From contig JAPLAA010000092.1 in NCBI GenBank assembly GCA_026393475.1, positions 1-64,000 on the forward strand: DNA of 64,000 nucleotides, in the 5' to 3' direction. Shown here in pieces: positions 32,960 through 40,913 of this stretch. The position numbers and the translations under genes were made by a program. Each line of letters opens with the position of its first letter. Position 1 is the stretch's first letter. The notes under the pieces were generated by a model, which had not been told where the DNA came from, ran no database searches, and worked only from the letters and a program-made list of their open reading frames with translations. Origin of the DNA: Actinomycetota bacterium. GTDB taxonomy: Bacteria; Actinomycetota; Acidimicrobiia; Acidimicrobiales; Ilumatobacteraceae.

Positions 32960-33259
32960 TCACGTCGTGCTCGTCGAGAGCCCGTGCTGCGCCTTGCACC
33001 ACGTGAGGTAGTTCAGCACATCGTCGGGGACCGGTGGATGATCGGCGTCGCCGTACTGCGTGAGCACGCGGAAGCGCAGGTACTCGCCACCGGGCACCGG
33101 CAGGAACGGTGGGCGTCGCCACCATCCGGGACGCGCCGTGCGGCGCGCCTGCCGCGCCGCGGTGACCCACAGCGACGGCCGACGAGCGACAGCGACCGCG
33201 ACCCGACCCCACGCGGCCGTCGAGGAGGCCCCCGTCGACGAGAACCCGGTGGAGGTCAG
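32960..33259 (-). CDS. Small conserved-looking protein with no canonical start codon
   Basis: The reading frame gives a protein-like sequence: VAVAVARRPSLWVTAARQAR, PGWWRRPPFLPVPGGEYLR, FRVLTQYGDADHPPVPDDV and LNYLTWCKAQHG. I recall similar small proteins of about 80 residues (Trp-Trp-Arg-Arg-Pro-Pro core) in other actinobacteria, but no function. No in-frame ATG, GTG or TTG exists between the acyl-CoA dehydrogenase stop and the conserved part. The frame is open back to an ATG at 33376 inside the dehydrogenase gene, which would give 138 residues with an unlikely N-terminus. A CTG at 33257-33259 overlaps the dehydrogenase stop as CTGA, like the GTGA/TTGA overlaps elsewhere, and would give 99 residues. 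Start is uncertain. Confidence 0.6.
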   Translation of the reverse strand: MTSTGFSSTGASSTAAWGRVAVAVARRPSLWVTAARQARRTARPGWWRRPPFLPVPGGEYLRFRVLTQYGDADHPPVPDDVLNYLTWCKAQHGLSTSTT

Positions 33260-34470
33260 CGCGGCTCTTTCGGCAGCCCGAGCACCATCTCGCCGATGAT
33301 GTTGCGCTGCACCTGTGACGAACCTGCGTAGATCGTGCCGGCGCGGGCGTTGAGGAACGTGCCGACCCAGCTCCACGAGCTGTTCGGCGCCCCCGCGTCG
33401 TCGGCCTGGAACGCCGACGACGGCCGACGACCGGTGGGCACCAGGGCCTCAGCGCCCATGATGTCGACGGCGAGCTCGGTGATCTCCTTGTGGTACTCGC
33501 TCCAGTACAGCTTCGTGATCGCACCGTCGGGGCCGGGGTGGTGGCCCTGCAGGAACTTGGTGAGCACGCGCATGCCGCTGTAGCGCATGATCTGCACCTT
33601 CGCGTAGCACTGGGCCAGTCGCTGGCGGATGCGCGGATCGTCGGTGACGCCGCGCTCCTCGGCCAGCAGGAACAGGCGGTCGACCTCGGCCTGGAAGCGG
33701 ATGGGCAGCGTCGCCGCCGCCTCGCCGCGCTCGTGACCGAGCAGGGTCATCGCCACGGCCCAGCCGTTGTTCACGCCGCCGACCACCTCGCCCTTGGGGG
33801 TGGTCGCATCGGTGTAGAAGACCTCGTTGAACTCGCTGTCGCCGGAGATCATCCGGATCGGACGGACCTCGATGCCGGGCTGGCGCATGTCGACGAGCAG
33901 GAACGAGATGCCCTTGTGCCGCGGTGCGTCGGGGTCGGTGCGGGCGAGGGTGAAGATGTGGTCGGCGAGATGGCCGGCGGAGGTCCAGATCTTCTGACCG
34001 TTGAGCACCCACTGGTCGCCGTCGAGCTCGCCCTTCAGCCCGAGGTTCGACAGGTCGCTGCCGGCGTTGGGCTCGGAGTACCCCTGACACCAGGTGTCCT
34101 CACCCGACAGGATGCGCGGCAGGTAGTGCTTCTTCTGCTCCTCGGTGCCCCACATCAGCAGGGTGTTGCCGAGCATCTGGATACCGAACACGTCGTTCGG
34201 GCCACCCGTCGGCACGCCGGCCTTGGCGAACTCCTCGCCGACGATCACCTGCTCGAGCGCCGACAGGCCGGCGCCGCCGTACTCCACCGGCCAGCCGGGG
34301 GCGAGGTAACCGCCCTCGTACAGCGTCTTGCGCCAGTCGGTGACGAAGTCGACGAGCTCCTGCCCGTCGAGCTGCCCCATGCCCTTCCAGTTCACAGGGA
34401 GCTTCTCGGCGAGGAAGGCCTGCACCTTCTCGCGGTAGGCCTCGGCTTCTGCGGTGTACGTGGGACGCAT
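33256..34470 (-). CDS. Acyl-CoA dehydrogenase family protein
   Basis: The 404-residue flavoprotein should oxidise an acyl-CoA to the trans-2-enoyl-CoA using FAD and pass electrons to ETF. Motifs include WCQGYSEPNAGSDLSNL (FAD and substrate loop), LNGQKIWTSAGHLADHIF, FNEVFYTDATTPKGEVVGGV and the C-terminal GTIYAGSSQVQRNIIGEMVLGLP. The catalytic-base position cannot be assigned with confidence from reading alone. The chain length or ring substrate is unknown; related actinobacterial enzymes act in fatty-acid or steroid degradation. TAACAT (34478-34483) ends 7 nt before the ATG. The ROK kinase gene lies immediately upstream and the small unknown gene overlaps downstream. Confidence 0.9.
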   Translation of the reverse strand: MRPTYTAEAEAYREKVQAFLAEKLPVNWKGMGQLDGQELVDFVTDWRKTLYEGGYLAPGWPVEYGGAGLSALEQVIVGEEFAKAGVPTGGPNDVFGIQMLGNTLLMWGTEEQKKHYLPRILSGEDTWCQGYSEPNAGSDLSNLGLKGELDGDQWVLNGQKIWTSAGHLADHIFTLARTDPDAPRHKGISFLLVDMRQPGIEVRPIRMISGDSEFNEVFYTDATTPKGEVVGGVNNGWAVAMTLLGHERGEAAATLPIRFQAEVDRLFLLAEERGVTDDPRIRQRLAQCYAKVQIMRYSGMRVLTKFLQGHHPGPDGAITKLYWSEYHKEITELAVDIMGAEALVPTGRRPSSAFQADDAGAPNSSWSWVGTFLNARAGTIYAGSSQVQRNIIGEMVLGLPKEPR

Positions 34471-34480
34471 GACGTCGATG

Positions 34481-35509
34481 TTACTCGTCGGTAGCACCCG
34501 GCGACAGTTGACCGGTGGCGGCCTCCCCGCCCTCACGGTCGGCGTCCGCCGGCGTCGACGGGCTGGTCGACGCGCCGGTCGACGCGCCGGTCGACGGGCC
34601 GGTCGACGGGCCGGTGTCGTCGGCGGGCAGCCGGGCGACACCGGCCGGCGGCGAGAACGACTGCGGCGGCGCGAACCGGGCCAGCGCTGCGGCACCGACG
34701 AGCGGCGCATGGTGGCCGAGGCCCACCGGGACGATCTTGAACCCCGACGTGAACCCGAGGCGGGCCCGGACGTCGAGTTCGTGCTGGGCCGCCTCGAAGA
34801 ACACGTCACCGAACCCCAGGGCGAGCGATCCCCCGACCACGGCGAGCTTGAGGTCGACGACGGCCCCGACCGACGCGAGCGCCCGGCCGACGAGCGTGCC
34901 GGTGCGTTCCATGATCGCCCGCGGCGCCCGCTGGGCCGCACGCCCGGTCTCCTCCTCGATCGCGGAGCGGCTGCAGTACGCGTCGAGACACCCCTGCCCG
35001 CCGCACACGCAGTCGCGCCCGTCGGGCTCGACGACCATGTGGCCGATCCCTCCCGCGTTGCCGGAGCGACCCTGCAACAGGCGACCGCCGCTGATGATCC
35101 CGCCACTCACACCCGTCGCGACGACCACACCGATGAAGTCGTTCACACCCTGGGCCGCGCCGTGCCAGGCCTCGCCCGACGCGAGCGCCTTGGCGTCGGT
35201 GTCGACCACCGTGGGCAGACCGGTGAGCTGCTCGATCTGGTCGCGGATCGGGAACCCTCGCCACGACGGCACGTACAGCGGCGACCCGATCCCGTCGGAC
35301 TTCACCGGGCCGCCACATCCGACGCCGCACGCTCCGGGCGGGGTCGGCGACGCGGCGACCACTCGGCGGACCAGCCGAGCGCGCGCCTGCCACACGTCGC
35401 GCGGTGGCGTCGGCACCCGGTCGCGGATCAGCACCGCACCCTGAGCATCCACGATGCCGGCGGTCAGCTTGGTGCCGCCGATGTCGATGGCGAGGTAGAG
35501 CTCGGACAC
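34481..35509 (-). CDS. ROK family sugar kinase (glucokinase-like) with repeat tail
   Basis: The 342-residue protein has the ROK/actin-like ATPase fold. LYLAIDIGGTKLTAGIVD is the phosphate loop, GCGGPVKSDGIGS and VVDTDAKALASGEAWHG follow, and GIGHMVVEPDGRDCVCGGQG with CLDAYCS is the cysteine zinc motif. The sugar is probably glucose, but ROK kinases vary and regulators also belong here; no DNA-binding domain is present, so it is an enzyme. The C-terminus has a 30-residue Thr/Ser/Pro/Gly tail (STGPSTGASTGAST) encoded by 12-bp repeats. The GTG at 35509 follows TACTGT by 7 nt. A second ROK gene lies at 61 kb. Confidence 0.88.
   Translation of the reverse strand: MSELYLAIDIGGTKLTAGIVDAQGAVLIRDRVPTPPRDVWQARARLVRRVVAASPTPPGACGVGCGGPVKSDGIGSPLYVPSWRGFPIRDQIEQLTGLPTVVDTDAKALASGEAWHGAAQGVNDFIGVVVATGVSGGIISGGRLLQGRSGNAGGIGHMVVEPDGRDCVCGGQGCLDAYCSRSAIEEETGRAAQRAPRAIMERTGTLVGRALASVGAVVDLKLAVVGGSLALGFGDVFFEAAQHELDVRARLGFTSGFKIVPVGLGHHAPLVGAAALARFAPPQSFSPPAGVARLPADDTGPSTGPSTGASTGASTSPSTPADADREGGEAATGQLSPGATDE
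34565..34612. repeat. 12-bp tandem repeat in the ROK kinase 3' end
   Basis: Four copies of ggtcgacgcgcc / ggtcgacgggcc (34565-34576, 34577-34588, 34589-34600, 34601-34612) encode the GPST/GAST tail. The two sequence variants occur as adjacent pairs, suggesting a recent doubling. Confidence 0.9.
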
Positions 35510-35669
35510 TGAGCCGACAGTACATCCGCGCCGGGCGCGCAACCCGGCTTGCCGCGCGACACCCCGTCCGTCCCGACTGCCCCGGCACGAGAGCAGCTCC
35601 CAACAAAGTGGGAGATGTCGACCGCGACCGAGGGGACATCGACCGATTCCCCGTCTACGCTGCGCAGCC
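35510..35669. promoter_or_regulatory. Divergent promoter region, ROK kinase / moxR
   Basis: The 160-bp gap carries outward-facing -10 hexamers: TACTGT for the ROK gene (minus, 35517-35522, 7 nt before its GTG) and TACGCT for moxR (plus, 35656-35661, 8 nt before its ATG). Both transcripts would be leaderless. Confidence 0.55.
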
Positions 35670-36671
35670 ATGACGGCGCTGTTCGACCAGCCCCCGGGGG
35701 CACAACCACCTCCCCCGCCGGGCGCCACCCGCAAGACCTTCGCGTCGTTGTTCGAGGCGATCACGGGCAACGTGGCCTCCGTCGTGCACGGCAAGCGCGA
35801 AGCCATCGACCTCGCGGTCATGTGCCTGCTCGCCGAAGGTCACCTCCTCATCGAGGACGTGCCCGGCGTCGGCAAGACCAGTCTCGCCAAGGCGCTCGCC
35901 GGCTCGATCGACTGCTCGTGGAAGCGCGTGCAGTTCACGCCCGACCTGCTGCCGACCGACCTCGTCGGCGTCAGCGTGCTGCAGCGGGCCACCGAGACCT
36001 TCGTGTTCCAGCCGGGCCCGCTGTTCGCCAACATCGTGCTCGCCGACGAGATCAACCGGGCCTCCCCGAAGACGCAGTCGGCCCTGCTCGAGGCCATGGA
36101 GGAACGGCAGGTGTCGGCCGAGGGCCGCACCTATGCACTGCCCGCGCCGTTCATGGTGGCTGCCACGCAGAACCCCATCGAGCAGGAGGGCACCTACCGT
36201 CTGCCCGAGAGCCAGCTCGACCGCTTCCTCATGCGCCTGTCGCTCGGCTATCCCGGCCGTGCCGCCGAGCTCAGCATCCTCGACACCCAGGGTGCGGCCA
36301 CGGCGCTCGGTCAGCTCCGACCGGTCGTCAGCTCGGCCGAGGTGCTCGAGATGGCCGCCGCCGTCCGAGCCGTGCACCTGGCCGATCCGCTGAAGTCCTA
36401 TCTCGTCGACATCGCCGAGACGAGTCGCGCCCACCAGGGCCTCACGCTCGGCCTGTCGCCGCGCGCCACGCTCCAGCTCGCCCGGGCCACCCGGTCGCGG
36501 GCGGCGGCCAGCGGCCGCGACTTCGCGACGCCCGATGACGTGAAGGCGGTCGGCATGGCGGTCCTCGCCCACCGGATCGTCGTGCGACCCGACGCGGCGT
36601 CTCGCGGACTCACGGCCGAGTACGCCATCCGCGAGATCCTCGACACCGTGCCGGTGCCGACCGGGCGCTGA
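35670..36671 (+). CDS. MoxR-type AAA+ ATPase
   Basis: The 333-residue protein is a MoxR-family chaperone-like ATPase. The Walker A is EDVPGVGKTSLAKALAGS, Walker B is FANIVLADEINRASPKTQSA, sensor 1 is FMVAATQNPIEQEGTY and the arginine-finger region is LPESQLDRFLMRL. The first 20 residues are Pro-rich. MoxR proteins nearly always sit next to DUF58 genes, as here, and are thought to help mature or insert partner proteins. It opens a three-gene operon with a DUF58 protein (start 10 bp after the stop) and a transglutaminase membrane protein. Confidence 0.94.
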   Translation: MTALFDQPPGAQPPPPPGATRKTFASLFEAITGNVASVVHGKREAIDLAVMCLLAEGHLLIEDVPGVGKTSLAKALAGSIDCSWKRVQFTPDLLPTDLVGVSVLQRATETFVFQPGPLFANIVLADEINRASPKTQSALLEAMEERQVSAEGRTYALPAPFMVAATQNPIEQEGTYRLPESQLDRFLMRLSLGYPGRAAELSILDTQGAATALGQLRPVVSSAEVLEMAAAVRAVHLADPLKSYLVDIAETSRAHQGLTLGLSPRATLQLARATRSRAAASGRDFATPDDVKAVGMAVLAHRIVVRPDAASRGLTAEYAIREILDTVPVPTGR

Positions 36672-36681
36672 CGGCTCGCCC

Positions 36682-37848
36682 GTGCTCACACGCAGCGGCT
36701 GGGGGGCCATCGCGCTCGCGACGGTCGCGTTCGGCATCGGACGTGTCTTCGGCATCATCGAGCTGTTCGTGCTCGGCGTGGGCGTCGTCGCGACGCTGAT
36801 CGTCGCAGGGTTCACCATGCTGCAGCGGCCGCCTCGCCTCGTGGTCCGACGACTCGTCGAACCCTCGACCGTGCAGGCCGGCGACCACGCCCGCGTCGAT
36901 CTCCAGATCGGCAACGCCGGCTCGCGGCGCAGTCCGGTGCTGCAACTCTGGGAACCCGTCGGCTCGTCCGGTGGCGCCACGATGAACCTCGCGCCGCTCC
37001 GACCCAAGGAACGCTCGACCGCCGCGTACCGGCTGCCGACGTCCACCCGTGGGGTCGTGCGCATCGGCCCGATGCGCGCCAGACGGCGCGACGTCCTCGG
37101 TCTCGCGTCGCGCACGTTCCTGCTGCCCGGCGGCAGCGAACTGCTCGTCATGCCGCGTCACACACCCGTGCGCTTCAACCTCGGCGGGTCCTCCGGACGA
37201 CTCGGCGACCACCTGCGCATGCGCGCCTACGGGCAGTCGGGCAGCGAGTTCCACTCGCTGCGCGAGTACGTCGTCGGCGACGACCTGCGGCGGATCAGCT
37301 GGAAGGCATCGGCGCGCTCGACCGAGATGATCGTCAAGGAGACCGCGCTCGAGGGCGTGAAGCGTTGCACGGTCGTGCTCGACACCGTCGCCGCCGACAG
37401 CGACGACGATGCGTTCGAGCGGGCCGTCTCGGCGGCAGCGAGCCTGATCACCGGCGCCGTCAACGCAGGGCTCAACACCCGCTTCGTGGCGATCGACACC
37501 GACCTGCGCGGTCACGACGTCGCACCGGCGGCGCTGCGATGGCTCGCCACGGTGCAGCGAGGCGACGGCGCCGATGGCCAACTCCCGTCGCTGAAGGCCG
37601 GCGAGGGCATGGGCATCGTCCTCGTCGTCACCGGCAGCCCGGCCGACGAGTGCGCCGGCGAGGTCCGCGCCGCGCTCGGCCCCGATGACGTCCTCGTCGT
37701 CGTCGCCTCGCGTACCGCGGCGGGCCGCCGCGACCGGTTCGTGGTCGACGCCACCTCCGACGACGCGTTCGCTGAGTCGTGGAGCCATCTCACCGGTTCG
37801 CTCGGCAGCGGGCCGAAGCTGCCCGCCGCGTACCGGGAGCCCGCATGA
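36682..37848 (+). CDS. DUF58 domain membrane-anchored protein
   Basis: The 388-residue protein starts at a GTG 10 bp after moxR. Two hydrophobic segments near the N-terminus (about 8-25 and 27-45) anchor it. A beta-sandwich-like region follows (VEPSTVQAGDHARVDLQIGN, a conserved phase in this family), and the DUF58 signature is HSLREYVVGDDLRRISWKAS. The C-terminal half is a vWA-like fold (RCTVVLDTVAADSD). Partner of the MoxR ATPase; the family is linked to cell-envelope assembly, but no biochemical activity is established. The stop overlaps the next gene (ATGA). Confidence 0.92.
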   Translation: MLTRSGWGAIALATVAFGIGRVFGIIELFVLGVGVVATLIVAGFTMLQRPPRLVVRRLVEPSTVQAGDHARVDLQIGNAGSRRSPVLQLWEPVGSSGGATMNLAPLRPKERSTAAYRLPTSTRGVVRIGPMRARRRDVLGLASRTFLLPGGSELLVMPRHTPVRFNLGGSSGRLGDHLRMRAYGQSGSEFHSLREYVVGDDLRRISWKASARSTEMIVKETALEGVKRCTVVLDTVAADSDDDAFERAVSAAASLITGAVNAGLNTRFVAIDTDLRGHDVAPAALRWLATVQRGDGADGQLPSLKAGEGMGIVLVVTGSPADECAGEVRAALGPDDVLVVVASRTAAGRRDRFVVDATSDDAFAESWSHLTGSLGSGPKLPAAYREPA

Positions 37849-40163
37849 CCGCTCCGGCCCCTGCCACGGCGGCTGCTGCTCGCACGCGCCGCGTGCGACG
37901 TGCCCGGCCGAGCGACATCGACCACATGGTGGCGAGCGTCGCCGTGACGGTGCTGAGCGCCGTGACGGCGATCTCGATGTGCCGGGTGTTCGCCGACTGG
38001 CAGTTCCTCGACACCCTGCTCGTGATGGTGATCGGCGTGCACGCCGCGAGCATCGTGCTCCGCATCGCCCGCGTGCCCGGCTGGCTGGCGATGCCGATCG
38101 TGCTGTTGGTCCTGTTCGAGCTGCTGGCGCTCCTCTTCTACCGCGACACGCTCACCGCGCTGTTCCCCACCGGCGAGACGTTCCAGCTGATGAGGGTCGA
38201 TCTGCGCCTCGTGTGGAGCCAGTTCCCCACCGCCGTCGCCCCGGTGCCGAGCGAGGGGTCGTTCCTGCTCGCCGCGGCTCTCGGCCTCGGCCTCGTCAGC
38301 ATGCTCGGCGATGCGTTCGCCTTCCGCGCCTACGGGCGGGCCGAGGCGGTCGTGCCCGGCGGCGTGCTGTTCATCTTCACCGCAGCGCTCGGCACCGACC
38401 GCCTCCGGGTCGGCGTCGCAGCGGCCTGGTTCGCGTCGGCGTTGGTGGTCGTCGCGGTCCTGCGCGCCCTCCACGGCGGCGGCTCCGAATCGTGGCTCGG
38501 TCGCCGCCGACGAGCGGTCGGCGCGGCGCTCCCCGCGACGGCGATGTGTGCGATGGTCGCCGCGCTCGGCGCCGCGCTCATCGGACCGCTCCTCCCGGGT
38601 GCGGGCGCCGAACCGCTGCTCGAGACACGCCAGACCCAGAGCGACGTCACCGAGGTGCTCAGCCCGCTCGTCGACATCCGCTCCCGGCTCGTCAACCGCA
38701 AGAACACCGAGATGTTCACCGTGAGCTCCGCAGCCGGGCGGTACTGGCGCAGCACCGGCCTCACCGTGTTCGACGGCACGACGTGGAAGCTGCCCGAACG
38801 ATCGCTCGACGACGCCGACGGCACGCTGAACGAGCCCGGCCCGGACGCCCAGATCGTGCAGCAGCAGATCATCATCTCGCGCCTCGGCGGCGAGCTCGTG
38901 CCCGCCGCGTTCACGCCGGTGGAGGTCGCCCAGAACGACCTGCTGTGGCTGCCCGAGACCGACACCATCCTGCTCGACGACGGCGACAAGCTCACCGAGG
39001 GCCAGGTCTTCAACGTCACCTCCGACGTGACGGTGCCGTCGCCCGACCTGCTCCGATCGACCAGCGCCACCGGCATCTCCGCCGACTTCACGGCGCTGCC
39101 GAGCGGGGTGCCCGACGAGGCGATCCAGCTCGCCCAGCAGATCACGGCCGGGCAGCCGACCGACTACGACAAGGCGCTCGCGCTGCAGAACTTCTTCCGC
39201 TCCGAGTTCGAGTACAGCCTCGAGGTGCAGCGCGGCCACAGCGACGACGCGATCTCGGCGTTCCTGCGGGTACGGATCGGCTACTGCGAGCAGTTCGCCG
39301 GCACGTTCGCCGTGATGGCCCGCGCCGTGGGGTTGCCGGCACGCGTGGCCGTCGGGTTCACCCAGGGCGAGCTGCGCCCCGACGGCCGCTATCACGTCCT
39401 GGGCAAGCACGCCCACGCCTGGCCGGAGGTCTTCTTCGCCGGCGTCGGCTGGGTGCTGTTCGAGCCCACCCCTGGCCGTGGCGCACCCGGCAGCGAGGGC
39501 GTCACCGGCGCCGCCGCGGCACAGGACAGCACCCCGGGCGAGCCCGGCGACGGCGAGGGCAACGTCCCGGGGCCCAGCACCACGGCGCCACGGGTCACCC
39601 CCACCACCGAACGCGATCCGCTCGGACAGCCGACCCCGACCGGCACCACGGTGCCGCCGGTGGTGGCCGCGTCGAGCGGCGGCGGTGGCGGCGGCCCCGC
39701 GGGATGGATCTTCCTGGCGATCCTTGCCGTTGGTGCGTGGGCGGTGGCGATGCCGTGGATCGTGCGTCGGATCACCCGCACCGGCACCACCCCCACCGAG
39801 CAGGTGATCAACGCATGGCACGGCACCGTCGGCGCACTGCAGCTGGCCGGCGCGTCACCGCAGGGTGGGGCGACCCCGGTCGAGTATGCGACGCAGGTCG
39901 AGAGCGAGCTCGCCGTCGATCACCGGTCGATGCTCGAGCTCGCCCGGTTCGTGACCCGAGCGATCTACTCCCCCGCCGGCGTCGGCGAGCCGGCGGCGCT
40001 GCGGGCGGCGGTGCTGCGCACCCACCTCGATCAGACGGCGCGTGAACTCATGCCGTGGTACCGGAGGGCGTGGTCGCGCCTCGATCCGCGGTTGGTGCGT
40101 CAGCGGCTGGTGGGCGATCGGTCACGGCGACCGGTGCGTTCGTCGGCCGCACAACGCAGCTGA
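37845..40163 (+). CDS. TgpA-like membrane transglutaminase-domain protein
   Basis: The 772-residue protein has a multi-helix N-terminal membrane domain (about six helices, residues 30-250) and an outward-facing transglutaminase-like domain. The catalytic Cys is in RIGYCEQFAGTFAVMARAVG, the His in KHAHAWPEVFF, and GWVLFEPTPGRG has Glu at the third-residue position. A Thr/Pro/Gly-rich linker, one more membrane helix (about GWIFLAILAVGAWAVAM) and a cytoplasmic DUF4129-like tail (STMLELARFVTRAIYSP type) follow. It is the third gene of the moxR-DUF58-transglutaminase set found across actinobacteria. Its substrate is unknown; a protein or peptidoglycan peptide is likely. The ATG at 37845 overlaps the DUF58 stop. 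Confidence 0.92.
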   Translation: MTAPAPATAAAARTRRVRRARPSDIDHMVASVAVTVLSAVTAISMCRVFADWQFLDTLLVMVIGVHAASIVLRIARVPGWLAMPIVLLVLFELLALLFYRDTLTALFPTGETFQLMRVDLRLVWSQFPTAVAPVPSEGSFLLAAALGLGLVSMLGDAFAFRAYGRAEAVVPGGVLFIFTAALGTDRLRVGVAAAWFASALVVVAVLRALHGGGSESWLGRRRRAVGAALPATAMCAMVAALGAALIGPLLPGAGAEPLLETRQTQSDVTEVLSPLVDIRSRLVNRKNTEMFTVSSAAGRYWRSTGLTVFDGTTWKLPERSLDDADGTLNEPGPDAQIVQQQIIISRLGGELVPAAFTPVEVAQNDLLWLPETDTILLDDGDKLTEGQVFNVTSDVTVPSPDLLRSTSATGISADFTALPSGVPDEAIQLAQQITAGQPTDYDKALALQNFFRSEFEYSLEVQRGHSDDAISAFLRVRIGYCEQFAGTFAVMARAVGLPARVAVGFTQGELRPDGRYHVLGKHAHAWPEVFFAGVGWVLFEPTPGRGAPGSEGVTGAAAAQDSTPGEPGDGEGNVPGPSTTAPRVTPTTERDPLGQPTPTGTTVPPVVAASSGGGGGGPAGWIFLAILAVGAWAVAMPWIVRRITRTGTTPTEQVINAWHGTVGALQLAGASPQGGATPVEYATQVESELAVDHRSMLELARFVTRAIYSPAGVGEPAALRAAVLRTHLDQTARELMPWYRRAWSRLDPRLVRQRLVGDRSRRPVRSSAAQRS

Positions 40164-40298
40164 GGGGCAGCTGAGGGGCAACGGGGACCCGGCTGAGACA
40201 CGGCTGTGACGCAGCGACGGCGCCGGTCGAGGAGCGGTCACGACCGCAGACCGGGCAGGACCGGGGCGAGCCCGTCCGGCGGGCCCGCGTCGGCGGCG

Positions 40299-40628
40299 TC
40301 AGCGTTCGCTGTCGCGGCGGGCGTTGGCGGCGTTGCGCCGCATGGTGCCCACCCGCTGCATGGCCTCGTCGCCGAGCGCCCGCAGGTGCCGTTCGGCCAC
40401 CATCACCGCGGCGATGGCGCCGATGAAGGCGGCGAAGGCCAGGTATGGGCTGGTGCCGAGCAGGAGGACGCACACGGCAACGGCGACCACACCGCCGATG
40501 ATGGCGGTGAGCAGGGAACGGCGGGACGCATCCCGGACGGGAGACAGGTCGCGCGCGAAGTTGGGGTCTCGGTGGAGCTGCTCTTCGATCTCTCGAAGAA
40601 TGCGCTGTTCGTCTTCCGAGAGCGGCAT
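40299..40628 (-). CDS. DUF3040 family small membrane protein
   Basis: The 109-residue protein starts MPLSEDEQRILREIEEQLHRDP, the DUF3040 hallmark: an amphipathic cytoplasmic helix. Two membrane helices follow (about 37-57, LLTAIIGGVVAVAVCVLLLG, and 62-80) and a basic C-terminal tail. DUF3040 is widespread in actinobacteria and often located near dcw genes or dinB; function is unknown. The promoter at 40673-40701 lies 44 nt upstream of the start. It faces the end of the transglutaminase gene with a 135-bp gap. Confidence 0.9.
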   Translation of the reverse strand: MPLSEDEQRILREIEEQLHRDPNFARDLSPVRDASRRSLLTAIIGGVVAVAVCVLLLGTSPYLAFAAFIGAIAAVMVAERHLRALGDEAMQRVGTMRRNAANARRDSER

Positions 40629-40672
40629 GTCGTCTCCTCGTGGGAACCGGTCCTCACCGGCCGCTGTGGGTC

Positions 40673-40701
40673 ATTCTTTCATGTTCGACCACGTGTCACA
40701 A
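40673..40701 (-). promoter_or_regulatory. Predicted promoter of the DUF3040 gene
   Basis: TTGTGA (40696-40701) and AAGAAT (40673-40678) on the minus strand with a 17-nt spacer. The -10 matches that of the dcw promoter (AAGAAT). Confidence 0.5.
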
Positions 40702-40856
40702 CGCGGCCGCAAGGTTCGTATCGGCACGAGAGCTGGTCTCCTGCAGTGTGGTGGTCAGTCTGCCCGTTCGCCGCACCGGAGACGGGGTTTCTGAGGTGAA
40801 TTCCGTCCGACGGGTGCTCGACACGTCGGTGTTCGGGTCCGACGATCCGATCGGGG

Positions 40857-40910
40857 CGTGCGGGGCGTGCGGGGCGTGCGGGACGTGTGGGACGTGTGGG
40901 ACGTGTGGGA
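40857..40910. repeat. 9-bp tandem repeat just downstream of dinB
   Basis: Six units: cgtgcgggg twice, cgtgcggga once and cgtgtggga three times, ending 4 bp from the dinB stop codon. The graded change between variants suggests stepwise expansion. Confidence 0.9.
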
Positions 40911-40913
40911 CGG

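Noticed and set aside
34481-35821. Longer ROK protein starting upstream of 35509
   Set aside because: The added sequence is low-complexity, overlaps the divergent moxR promoter, and the GTG at 35509 has a well-placed -10 hexamer.
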